Shown: in pieces, positions 7,517 to 14,737 of the stretch | Layout: the number at the start of each line of letters is the position of its first letter | Numbering within the stretch: the stretch's first letter is position 1 | From: JBAVQS01 sp049694275 | GTDB taxonomy: Bacteria > Chloroflexota > Anaerolineae > UBA4142 > SHND01 | NCBI GenBank assembly: GCA_049694275.1 | Contig: JBAVQS010000117.1 | Span: forward strand, 1-50,040 | Length of the DNA: 50,040 bases | Direction: 5' to 3' | Program-made: the position numbers and the translations under genes | Notes under the pieces: model-generated | Database searches by the model: none | The model's input: the letters and a program-made list of their open reading frames with translations, nothing else | Told to the model about the DNA's origin: nothing

Positions 7517-8432
7517 CGAGCTTACGGCCCGCGCTCTTTTCAGAAAGGACCAACTCCCCCGCGGTGGTCGTCCCCTTGAGGTCCGCCAGTACATCCCCCA
7601 GCGTATAATAGAGACTCAACGCCGAGGCGCGAATCGCATACGCGGTTAGCAGGACAAAGAGCGGACGCTCCGACAGGATCGCGCGACAGTCGGCCAACAG
7701 AGCCGGTAGCATCTCATCCAGCTTCCATACTTCACCCTGGGGGCCGCGCCCGAACTTGGGTGGGTCCAGGATAATGGCATCGTATTTGCTCCCGCGCCGC
7801 GCCTCGCGCCGGACAAATTTGAGCGCATCGTCCACAAGCCACCGGATCGGTCGGTCACCCAGCCCCGCCAGCGCCTGGTTCTCGCGGGCCCACGCCATCA
7901 CCTTTTTCGAGGCATCGACATAGGTCACACTCGCGCCGGCCTCTGCCGCAGTCAAGGAAGCTAATCCTGTATATCCAAAGAGATCGAGGATACGAACCGG
8001 TCGCCCGGCATTTTTGATGAGGTCCTGCGCCCATTCCCATTGACTCGCCTGCTCCGGAAAGACGCCCACATGCCGAAAGGAAGTCAACTGCGCCCAGAAC
8101 GCCAGACCCTTGTAGCGCATCTGCCAGCGGTCGGGCATCGCGCCGCGCATCTCCCAGCGCCCACTCCCCTCCTCCCCCCTTACTTCGGCCGGGCCCCGAG
8201 GTGGAACAGACCCTCGGGATGTCCCAGGCTCTTGCTCTTCCTTGCCGGCAAACACGGCATTTGCCGCTTGCCATTCCTTCTCCGCCAGCGCACGCCGCCA
8301 CATCGCCTGCGGTTCGGGCCGCACAAGCCGGTAGCTCCCAAAACGTTCCAGTTTATAGCCCGCTCCGCTGTCGAGCAGCTCATAATCCGCCCATGGCGGG
8401 CATTCGAGCTCAAGATGCAGTGCTGATGTCAT
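7485..8432 (-). CDS. Class I SAM-dependent methyltransferase, RlmI-like (Methyltrans_SAM)
   Basis: This protein has 315 residues. The core is a Rossmann methyltransferase: motif I LDLFGYTGLASL, an acidic residue closing strand 2 (VTYVDASKKVMAWARENQ), and motif IV ILDPPKFGRG. DPPKFG with a following aromatic/basic segment is typical of the group around RlmI/RlmK that methylates rRNA bases, so an rRNA cytosine or guanine target is likely. The N-terminal 100 residues are polar and lack a clear PUA domain, so it is not a plain RlmI orthologue. The gene converges on rlmE, sharing 32 bases at the 3' ends. There is no SD-like sequence just before the ATG at 8432. Confidence 0.82.
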   Translation of the reverse strand: MTSALHLELECPPWADYELLDSGAGYKLERFGSYRLVRPEPQAMWRRALAEKEWQAANAVFAGKEEQEPGTSRGSVPPRGPAEVRGEEGSGRWEMRGAMPDRWQMRYKGLAFWAQLTSFRHVGVFPEQASQWEWAQDLIKNAGRPVRILDLFGYTGLASLTAAEAGASVTYVDASKKVMAWARENQALAGLGDRPIRWLVDDALKFVRREARRGSKYDAIILDPPKFGRGPQGEVWKLDEMLPALLADCRAILSERPLFVLLTAYAIRASALSLYYTLGDVLADLKGTTTAGELVLSEKSAGRKLATAIFASWVS

Positions 8433-8499
8433 ACATCGATTATGCCATATCTAACTGAAAAATGTAATTCCGTAATGTACGGCCTGCCTGAAATCGTTC

Positions 8500-8528
8500 T
8501 TGCCAAGAACAGGAAAATGGCGTATACT
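8500..8528 (+). promoter_or_regulatory. Promoter of typA
   Basis: TTGCCA (8500-8505) and TATACT (8523-8528) are spaced 17 bases apart. A start near 8535 would give a leader of about 165 bases that contains a terminator hairpin and an octamer-repeat palindrome before typA. Confidence 0.75.
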
Positions 8529-8555
8529 GTCAGCGTACCGAAAAGCAATCCTGTG

Positions 8556-8582
8556 CCTCGGCCACTCTTGCCGAGGTTTTTC
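8556..8582 (+). terminator. Intrinsic terminator inside the typA leader
   Basis: CCTCGGC (8556-8562) pairs with GCCGAGG (8570-8576) over a 7-base loop, followed by TTTTTC. It lies only about 20 bases after the predicted transcription start. It therefore either makes a tiny RNA or acts as an attenuator for typA. Confidence 0.75.
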
Positions 8583-8598
8583 TTTGTGTACCGGTAAC

Positions 8599-8696
8599 AA
8601 GTAGACAAGTACACAAGGAAACAGGTAAACAAGTAAACACCTGTCTACTTGGCTACCTATTTACCCGTCTACCTGTTTACCTGTTGATTCACCTAC
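8599..8696. repeat. Inverted array of 8-bp tandem repeats before typA
   Basis: Left arm: five octamers in register, AAGTAGAC, AAGTACAC, AAGGAAAC, AGGTAAAC, AAGTAAAC (8599-8638). Right arm: octamers in the opposite sense, CTGTCTAC, TTGGCTAC, CTATTTAC, CCGTCTAC, CTGTTTAC and two degenerate ones (8641-8696). The arms can pair; the best stem is 8620-8631 with 8674-8685, 12 perfect base pairs. The array runs up to the typA ATG at 8700, which has no ribosome site. Related octamers recur at 21255-21278 and 31659-31674. Confidence 0.85.
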
Positions 8697-8699
8697 CTT

Positions 8700-10589
8700 A
8701 TGGCTACCCGAAACGACATTCGTAACATTGCAATTATTGCGCACGTGGACCACGGCAAGACAACGCTCGTGGACGCCATGTTGAGACAGTCTCATATCTT
8801 TCGCGAGAACCAGACCATGGTTGAGCGCGTGATGGATTCGAACGACCTGGAGCGCGAGCGCGGCATTACCATTCTCGCCAAGAACACCGCCATCACCTAC
8901 CGCGGCGTCAAGATCAATATCATCGACACGCCCGGCCACGCCGACTTTGGCGGCGAGGTGGAGCGCGTCCTGAATATGGCGGACGGCGTGCTCCTGCTCG
9001 TCGACGCTGTGGATGGCCCGATGCCGCAGACCCGCTTTGTGTTGCGCAAGGCGCTCGAACTGGGCCACAAGGCCATCGTCGTTATCAACAAGGTGGACCG
9101 GCCCAACGCGCGGTTGAACCACGTCGCCAATGCCACCTTTGACCTCTTTATCGACCTGGGCGCGACCGACGAGCAGGCCGAGTTCCCCATTGTCTATACG
9201 GACGCGCTTACCGGCCGCGCCACGCTCGACCCATTCGTCGGCCAGCGCGTCTGGGCAAATGACGAGGGTCCCCGGACCCCCGCCGATCTGCAGCCGCTCT
9301 TTGATACGATTCTCAACTATATCCCGGCGCCGCAGATTGAGCCGGACGAACCGCTCCAGATACTCGTCACCTCGCTAGCCTACGACGATTACAAAGGACG
9401 CATCGCCATCGGCCGCATCTTTTCCGGCCGCGTTCAGGCTGCCCAACCGGTGATGCGCATCAGGGTCGATGGGACGATGGAACCAGGCAAGATCGCGCAG
9501 CTCTTTGTGCACCAGGGTCTGGAACGGATCGAAGTGCCGCAGGCCGAGGCGGGCGAGATCGTAGCGCTCACCGGGCTGCCGGAAATTTTTATCGGCGAGA
9601 CCGTCGCCGATGCCGTCACTCCCCGCGCGCTGCCAACCATTCGCGTCGAAGCGCCGACCGTGCGGATGACCTTTGGCGTCAACACCTCGCCCTTCACCGG
9701 ACGCGAGGGGACCTGGTCCACGTCGCGCAAGTTGCGGGAGCGGCTGTTCAAGGAGTTGGAGCACAATGTCTCGCTCCGCGTTGACGAGACCGAGAGCGCT
9801 GATACCTTTGTCGTCAGCGGCCGCGGGGAATTGCACCTGGCTATCCTCATCGAAACCATGCGGCGCGAAGGATACGAGTTCCAGGTCGCCAAGCCCGAAG
9901 TCATCTACAAGACCGGGCCGAAAGGGGAAACGCTCGAGCCGATCGAGGATGTGTATATTGAAGTCGCGCAGGAGGCGCTCGGCGTGACGATGGAGATGCT
10001 TGGCACCCGCCGCGGGTTGGTGCACGAGATGCACACACGCGACGATGGGACTGTTCACCTGCGGTACCGCGTCCCGACGCGCGGGCTGCTCGGCTTTCGC
10101 AGCAAGTTCCTCACGGCGACCCGCGGCATGGGGGTCATGCACACGCTCTTTCATGGGTACGAGCCGCTGTTGGGCGAAATCCAATCGCGCGAGCATGGCT
10201 CGCTCGTCGCCCACGAAACCGGTGTGGCGACCCACTATGGGCTGACCAACGCGCAAGAGCGCGGCATGTTGTTCGTCGGCCCCGGCGTGGAGGTCTACGA
10301 GGGGATGATCGTCGGCGAACAGGCGCGCGAGGGGGACATCCCGGTCAACGTCTGCAAGAAAAAGCACCTGACCAACGTCCGCTCGTCGAACTCGGAAATC
10401 ACCATCCAGCTCACGCCGCCGCACGTCATGAGCCTGGACGATGCGATCGAGTTTATCACCGAGGACGAGCTAGTCGAGGTGACGCCCAAAAACATTCGCC
10501 TGCGCAAAAGGGTTCTGAATAACGACCAGCGCGGCAAGATGCTGAAATCCGCCGCCAAGGCGCGCGAGGCAGAGCGCGAAACAGCCTAA
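8700..10589 (+). CDS. typA: Ribosome-associated translational GTPase TypA/BipA
   Basis: This protein has 629 residues, a normal BipA length. It binds the ribosome like EF-G and supports growth under stress and 50S assembly. G motifs: G1 AHVDHGKTT (15-23), G2 region RERGITI, G3 DTPGHADFGG, G4 NKVDRP. These are followed by the EF-G-like domain II, domain III and V segments (VSGRGELHLAILIETMRREG) and the BipA-specific C-terminal domain (GLLGFRSKFLTATRG and LTPPHVMSLDDAIEFI). The ATG lacks a Shine-Dalgarno sequence and abuts the octamer array. An intrinsic terminator follows the gene immediately. It is monocistronic from the visible signals. Confidence 0.97.
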   Translation: MATRNDIRNIAIIAHVDHGKTTLVDAMLRQSHIFRENQTMVERVMDSNDLERERGITILAKNTAITYRGVKINIIDTPGHADFGGEVERVLNMADGVLLLVDAVDGPMPQTRFVLRKALELGHKAIVVINKVDRPNARLNHVANATFDLFIDLGATDEQAEFPIVYTDALTGRATLDPFVGQRVWANDEGPRTPADLQPLFDTILNYIPAPQIEPDEPLQILVTSLAYDDYKGRIAIGRIFSGRVQAAQPVMRIRVDGTMEPGKIAQLFVHQGLERIEVPQAEAGEIVALTGLPEIFIGETVADAVTPRALPTIRVEAPTVRMTFGVNTSPFTGREGTWSTSRKLRERLFKELEHNVSLRVDETESADTFVVSGRGELHLAILIETMRREGYEFQVAKPEVIYKTGPKGETLEPIEDVYIEVAQEALGVTMEMLGTRRGLVHEMHTRDDGTVHLRYRVPTRGLLGFRSKFLTATRGMGVMHTLFHGYEPLLGEIQSREHGSLVAHETGVATHYGLTNAQERGMLFVGPGVEVYEGMIVGEQAREGDIPVNVCKKKHLTNVRSSNSEITIQLTPPHVMSLDDAIEFITEDELVEVTPKNIRLRKRVLNNDQRGKMLKSAAKAREAERETA

Positions 10590-10593
10590 AGAG

Positions 10594-10627
10594 AAACGGG
10601 ACAGGGATTTGACCTGCCCCGTTTTTT
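10594..10627 (+). terminator. Intrinsic terminator after typA
   Basis: AAACGGGACAGG (10594-10605) pairs with CCTGCCCCGTTT (10613-10624) with one mismatch, loop of 7, then a T run. It separates typA from folE. Confidence 0.88.
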
Positions 10628-10650
10628 ATATCGATCTGGTTCGCGTAGTG

Positions 10651-10656
10651 TATAAT
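10651..10656 (+). promoter_or_regulatory. -10 box upstream of folE
   Basis: TATAAT stands 65 bases before folE and downstream of the typA terminator. No good -35 box was found at 16-18 bases, so support is the exact -10 and the position only. Confidence 0.45.
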
Positions 10657-10720
10657 CACAAACAGATCAAGGACCACCAGGCGCATGTTTTTGCCCCCCT
10701 GACTACTGGAGAAATGACGC

Positions 10721-11347
10721 ATGCAGGATAAAGCAAAACTGGTAGAGGCAGCCGATCCGAGCGAACCGATCCCGGACAAACAAGCGGCGCACCGCATGAT
10801 CGAGGACGCGGTAGGCCAAATCTTGCTGGCCGTCGGCGAGGACCCCCATCGCGAAGGGCTGCTCAAGACGCCCGAGCGCGTGGCGCGGATGTACGACGAA
10901 CTGCTGGCCGGCTACTCGGTCGAGCCGGCCGCTATGATTAACAACGCCTGCTTTGACGCCGACTATAACGAGATGGTGGTAGTCAAGGATATTGACTATG
11001 CGAGTTTATGCGAACACCACATGCTCCCCTTTTTCGGACGCGTGGACATTGCCTATATTCCCAACGGCAAGGTGCTGGGCCTGAGTAAGATTCCGCGCGT
11101 GGTCGAAATGTTCTCGCGCCGCTTACAGCTTCAGGAGCGCATGACGCAGGAGATCGCCAACTTTCTCAACGAACTGCTCCACCCGCAGGGGGTCGCCGTG
11201 CTCGTCACCGGCCAGCATTTTTGCTCGATGATGCGCGGCGTTCGCAAGGTCAACGCCCGGATGGTCACGCAGGCCATGCTCGGCCGGTTTGAGGAAAAGG
11301 ATACCCGCGATCAATTCTTTGAGCGCATCCGCGATTATGAGAAATAG
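10721..11347 (+). CDS. folE: GTP cyclohydrolase I
   Basis: This protein has 208 residues. It converts GTP to 7,8-dihydroneopterin triphosphate and formate, the first step towards folate (or other pterins and queuosine precursors). The zinc ligands are present: Cys97 and His100 in LCEHHMLPF, and Cys168 in QHFCSMMRGV. Other family blocks are LLKTPERVARMY, GLSKIPRVVEMFSRRLQ and the substrate loop HPQGVAVL. It is a classical type IA enzyme, not the zinc-independent FolE2. CTGGAGAAATGACGC precedes the ATG, with GGAG 10 bases before it. No other folate gene is adjacent. Confidence 0.96.
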   Translation: MQDKAKLVEAADPSEPIPDKQAAHRMIEDAVGQILLAVGEDPHREGLLKTPERVARMYDELLAGYSVEPAAMINNACFDADYNEMVVVKDIDYASLCEHHMLPFFGRVDIAYIPNGKVLGLSKIPRVVEMFSRRLQLQERMTQEIANFLNELLHPQGVAVLVTGQHFCSMMRGVRKVNARMVTQAMLGRFEEKDTRDQFFERIRDYEK

Positions 11348-11375
11348 GGAGTACCTTGCTTTGCAGAATACGAGT

Positions 11376-11404
11376 AGCCCCGTTTTCTTGAAGGGTACGG
11401 GGTT
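11376..11404 (+). terminator. Hairpin between folE and the lipase gene
   Basis: AGCCCCGT (11376-11383) pairs with ACGGGGTT (11397-11404) over a 13-base loop. The T run is poor, so termination may be partial. The hairpin ends 7 bases before the next ATG and could also mask translation of the lipase gene. Confidence 0.4.
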
Positions 11405-11410
11405 CTCCTT

Positions 11411-12436
11411 ATGATCGAACAACCGATTTTACTGATTCACGGTTTCAATGGCTCGCCAGGCAATTGGACGGGGCCCGAGGACCGCTTTCCCGAGTTTCTG
11501 GCCCAACATGGTTATGACCCCGCCCTCATTCGCGTGTTCAGCTATGGCTATGACAACTACAAGGGCAAGCGAATCTATAACAACCTTGGCGATGTTCGCC
11601 AGATTGCGCACAGGCTCGACCTGGCGGGCAGCGCAGACCCTGACGAGCGACAAGAATCCGTGGACCGGCTGTGCGAGGATAGCGTGGCGCGGGGTGGCCC
11701 GAACAAGGTCACGATCATTGCGCATTCAAGCGGCGGCCTCATCGCTCGCTATTACCTGACGCGCCAGCAGCCGGATGCCATGGGGACCCAATATCGGAGC
11801 AACGTAGGCCGGGTCATCTTTCTTGGGACCCCACACCAGGGGGTCGACGTCGAAGACATCCTCGATCCCCTGCCAACCAACCTGCTGATCTATCAGCTCA
11901 TGGTCCGGCTGCACTATCTCCTTCCCCCCGAGTACCACGAACAGGCGCAGTCCTTGCGCCACCGGTTTCACGAGTCGCACCATCAAACCAAACAGGCACT
12001 GGCTGGAGACAAGGCGGCTTCCGAAGAGCCAGAGGAAATTCCCGCGTTCAAAGAGCTGCATCCGCACAGTCCTTTTCTGGAAGAGATCAACGCGCCGGGC
12101 GCCATGCCGCAGCACATCGCGTACCACAACATCATTGGCGATATCCAAGCTCATGTTCGCTTTCAGCTATTCGACCGGACTCTGTTGGATCATGTCAAGA
12201 GCTTTGGCGACCTCATGGTGACAACCGGCAGCGCGAGCACTATTCCGAACGCGCCCTCTCGGTGCTATCCTTTGGTCCAGGAACACACCCTCGACGTCGA
12301 TCTCAGCCGCCACCTCTCACGTCTGGCAGAAACCTCCGATGCCGGCGTCCATCCCGCCCCGCTCCACCGCTGGCTCCGCAGCCTGCCCGCAGCAAGGGAC
12401 AGGATGCTAGAGATACTGGGAGGGATCAGTGCATAG
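11411..12436 (+). CDS. Lipase/esterase-like alpha/beta hydrolase (PGAP1/DUF676 type)
   Basis: This protein has 341 residues, with no signal peptide or membrane segment. It starts with the oxyanion motif LLIHGFNGSPGNW (residues 7-19). The nucleophile elbow is AHSSGG, within IIAHSSGGLIARYYL, a variant of the common GHSxGG. The segment VIFLGTPHQGVD is typical of lipases and PGAP1-like esterases that act on large lipid or acylated substrates. A middle insertion (HQTKQALAGDKAASEEPEEIP) is charged and probably a lid or loop. A late His occurs in the region HTLDVDLSRHLSR. The ATG has no ribosome site. The natural substrate is unknown. Confidence 0.8.
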   Translation: MIEQPILLIHGFNGSPGNWTGPEDRFPEFLAQHGYDPALIRVFSYGYDNYKGKRIYNNLGDVRQIAHRLDLAGSADPDERQESVDRLCEDSVARGGPNKVTIIAHSSGGLIARYYLTRQQPDAMGTQYRSNVGRVIFLGTPHQGVDVEDILDPLPTNLLIYQLMVRLHYLLPPEYHEQAQSLRHRFHESHHQTKQALAGDKAASEEPEEIPAFKELHPHSPFLEEINAPGAMPQHIAYHNIIGDIQAHVRFQLFDRTLLDHVKSFGDLMVTTGSASTIPNAPSRCYPLVQEHTLDVDLSRHLSRLAETSDAGVHPAPLHRWLRSLPAARDRMLEILGGISA

Positions 12437-12482
12437 TTGCGCGCGTCCATGTCCTGCCGCCATCTGTGGTGCGCAGGATAAC

Positions 12483-12907
12483 TCATTGAAAGCCAATCGC
12501 ATAGCCGGTCTGCGAGTCGACAAAGTAAACGCCGCCCGTTGATTCGTCAACTGCCCCACCACCCCACATCGCGCCTCCATCATGCGTTTCAAAGCGGGTC
12601 GGCGGCTGATTGGGGGCAGAATTGCCAAATGCGATGCCATCCTGCGCGCTGAAAAACCAGAGTAATTTGAGATTGCCGTTTGTCTTGACCTGCTACGCCT
12701 GCCAGGTAATGCCACCATCCGGCTGTCAGGACTCCACTCGACGCGAGAGGTATCCCATATCGCATCCTGCAAACACAACACCAGCTTGCCAGTGGCCGTG
12801 TCCAGCACGTTGGGCGTCTCGCTCCAGAGACTCATTCGCAACTCAAGAGAGGTAAACACGACTTTGTAGCGCCCGTCCGGTGAAGGGAGTTGATCTGTAA
12901 GCAGCAT
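12483..12907 (-). pseudogene. Decayed beta-propeller gene (PD40-like start, Ycf48/BNR-like end)
   Basis: Reading leftward from an ATG at 12907, with GGAG close upstream, frame 1 gives MLLTDQLPSPDGRYKVVF and later VEWSPDSRMVAL, with the SPDG/SPDS motif of PD40/TolB-type blades. Near 12720 the homologous reading moves to another frame: PDGGITWQA, an in-frame stop, then FFSAQDGIAFG, THDGGAMWGG and VYFVDSQTGYAIGFQ ending at a stop at 12483. These are BNR/Ycf48-type repeat units. It looks like a gene remnant (or two fused pieces) carrying a frameshift and a stop, 19 bases after hutU on the same strand. The remaining bases 12437-12482 hold nothing else. Confidence 0.6.
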
Positions 12908-12926
12908 GATCCGTCTCCTTGCCGAT

Positions 12927-14576
12927 TCAATCGCGCATCGGGATCTTGATGCTGTTCTCTTGTGCGAACTCGATCGCTTCCTCGTACCCGGCATCGACAT
13001 GACGAATCACGCCCATGCCGGGGTCGGTGGTCAGCACGCGCTTGAGTCGCCTGGCCGCTTCCGGTGTCCCGTCTGCCACGATCACCTGCCCCGCGTGGAG
13101 CGAATAGCCGATGCCAACGCCGCCCCCATGGTGAATCGAGACCCACGTCGCCCCGCCCACCGCGTTGACCAGCGCATTGAGGAGCGGCCAATCGGCGATT
13201 GCATCGCTCCCGTCCTTCATTCCCTCCGTCTCGCGACGCGGCGAGGCGACCGAACCGGCGTCGAGATGGTCACGGCCAATGACAATCGGCGCGGAAACCT
13301 CGCCCCTGGCGACCAGGTCGTTAAAAGCCAGCCCCGCCCGGTCCCGTTCCCCATACCCCAGCCAGCAGATGCGCGCCGGCAGCCCCTGGAACTGGACCTG
13401 CGCTTGTGCCATGCGAATCCAGCGCGCCAGAGGCTTGTTCTCTGGAAAGAGCTCCAGAATCGCTTCGTCCGTCCGGTAGAGATCCTTGGGATCACCTGAC
13501 AGCACCACCCAGCGGAATGGCCCTTTGCCCTCGCAAAAAAGCGGACGGATATACGCAGGCACAAAACCCGGATAGTCAAAGGCATTCAGGACGCCCGCGT
13601 CGTACGCCCGCTGGCGCAGGTTATTGCCATAATCGAACACCACCGCGCCCTTTTTCTGAAAGGCCAGCATCGCCTCAACGTGGCGCCCCATCGCCTGCAT
13701 GGAAGCCGCCTGATAAGCAGTCGGGTCCTCGCGCCGGAGGGATTCGGCTTGCGCCAGCGGCATCTCGGGCACATACATGAGCGGATCGTGCGCCGGGGTC
13801 TGGTCGGTCACCACGTCCGGGACCACGCCGCGCAGTACCAGTTCGGAAAAGACATCGGCCGCATTCCCGATGAGCGCAATGGAACGGGGTTCCTTGCGTT
13901 TCAGATAATCTTCGACGCGCGTCATGGCGTCTTCCAGGTTATCCGTCACCTCATCCACGTATTTCGTTTCAAGTCGCCGCTGCGCACGCGCGGGGTCCAC
14001 CTCGACAACTAGCCCCACCCCTTCGTTCATCGTGACCGCCAAAGGTTGTGCACCGCCCATACCGCCCAGGCCGGCGGTGAGAACAAACCGGCCCCTGAGC
14101 GTGCCGCCGAAATGCTTTTGCGCCAGTGAGCCGAGGGTCTCGTACGTCCCCTGGAGAATTCCCTGTGTCCCGATATAAATCCAGCTCCCCGCGGTCATCT
14201 GGCCGTACATGATGAGCCCTTCACGCTCCCAGCGGTCAAAGTTCGCCTGCGTCGCCCAGGCGGGAACGATATTGGAATTGGCGATGAGCACGCGGGGCGC
14301 GTCGGGGTGCGTCTTGAAAATACCGACCGGCTTGCCCGATTGAACGAGCAGTGTCTCGTCATCCTCCAGCGCGCGCAGCGCCTTGACGATCGCGTCAAAC
14401 GCATCCCAACTGCGCGCGGCGCGGCCGCGGCCGCCATAGACAATGAGCTCATCCGGCTTTTCCGCGACCTCCGGATCAAGGTTGTTCATCAACATGCGCA
14501 GCGCGGCCTCTTGCAGCCACCCTTTGCACGAAAGCTCGGCGCCGCGCGGAGCGCGGACGGTTCTTGGTCCAGACAT
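12927..14576 (-). CDS. hutU: Urocanate hydratase (urocanase)
   Basis: This protein has 549 residues. It converts urocanate to imidazolonepropionate, the second step of histidine degradation, using tightly bound NAD+ as electrophile. The signature FQGLPARICWLGYGER contains the conserved Cys. Other hallmarks are GLGGMGGAQPLAVTMN (NAD-binding glycine-rich loop), NNLRQRAYDAG and GPFRWVVLSGDPKD. The ATG at 14576 is chosen because AGGAGG lies 4 bases before it; an upstream start 14 codons earlier has no such site. HutH, HutI and HutG are not within the window, so the pathway is either scattered or incomplete. Confidence 0.96.
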   Translation of the reverse strand: MSGPRTVRAPRGAELSCKGWLQEAALRMLMNNLDPEVAEKPDELIVYGGRGRAARSWDAFDAIVKALRALEDDETLLVQSGKPVGIFKTHPDAPRVLIANSNIVPAWATQANFDRWEREGLIMYGQMTAGSWIYIGTQGILQGTYETLGSLAQKHFGGTLRGRFVLTAGLGGMGGAQPLAVTMNEGVGLVVEVDPARAQRRLETKYVDEVTDNLEDAMTRVEDYLKRKEPRSIALIGNAADVFSELVLRGVVPDVVTDQTPAHDPLMYVPEMPLAQAESLRREDPTAYQAASMQAMGRHVEAMLAFQKKGAVVFDYGNNLRQRAYDAGVLNAFDYPGFVPAYIRPLFCEGKGPFRWVVLSGDPKDLYRTDEAILELFPENKPLARWIRMAQAQVQFQGLPARICWLGYGERDRAGLAFNDLVARGEVSAPIVIGRDHLDAGSVASPRRETEGMKDGSDAIADWPLLNALVNAVGGATWVSIHHGGGVGIGYSLHAGQVIVADGTPEAARRLKRVLTTDPGMGVIRHVDAGYEEAIEFAQENSIKIPMRD

Positions 14577-14700
14577 GGAGCCTCCTGGAATAATCGAGTG
14601 AAGCAAAGTTGCATCCAATTACTCTCGATTTCTCACTATTTTACCACCACACGCCTCATACCGGGGGTGGACCTACTGCGGCGAGACAAAGCCCGGCTAT

Positions 14701-14729
14701 TTGCGTCGCCTTGACGGCGGGGTTACAAT
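14701..14729 (+). promoter_or_regulatory. Promoter placing transcription start at the ATG of the Pat-like gene
   Basis: TTGCGT (14701-14706) and TACAAT (14724-14729) are spaced 17 bases apart. The expected start at about 14736-14738 coincides with the ATG at 14738, and no ribosome site exists. This predicts a leaderless mRNA. Confidence 0.55.
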
Positions 14730-14737
14730 GCAGATAT

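Noticed and set aside
8599..8696. CRISPR-like array
   Set aside because: Units are 8 bases, contiguous and degenerate, with no spacers and no cas genes.
9375..10424. 349-codon minus-strand frame inside typA
   Set aside because: Shadow of typA; no domain or start signal.
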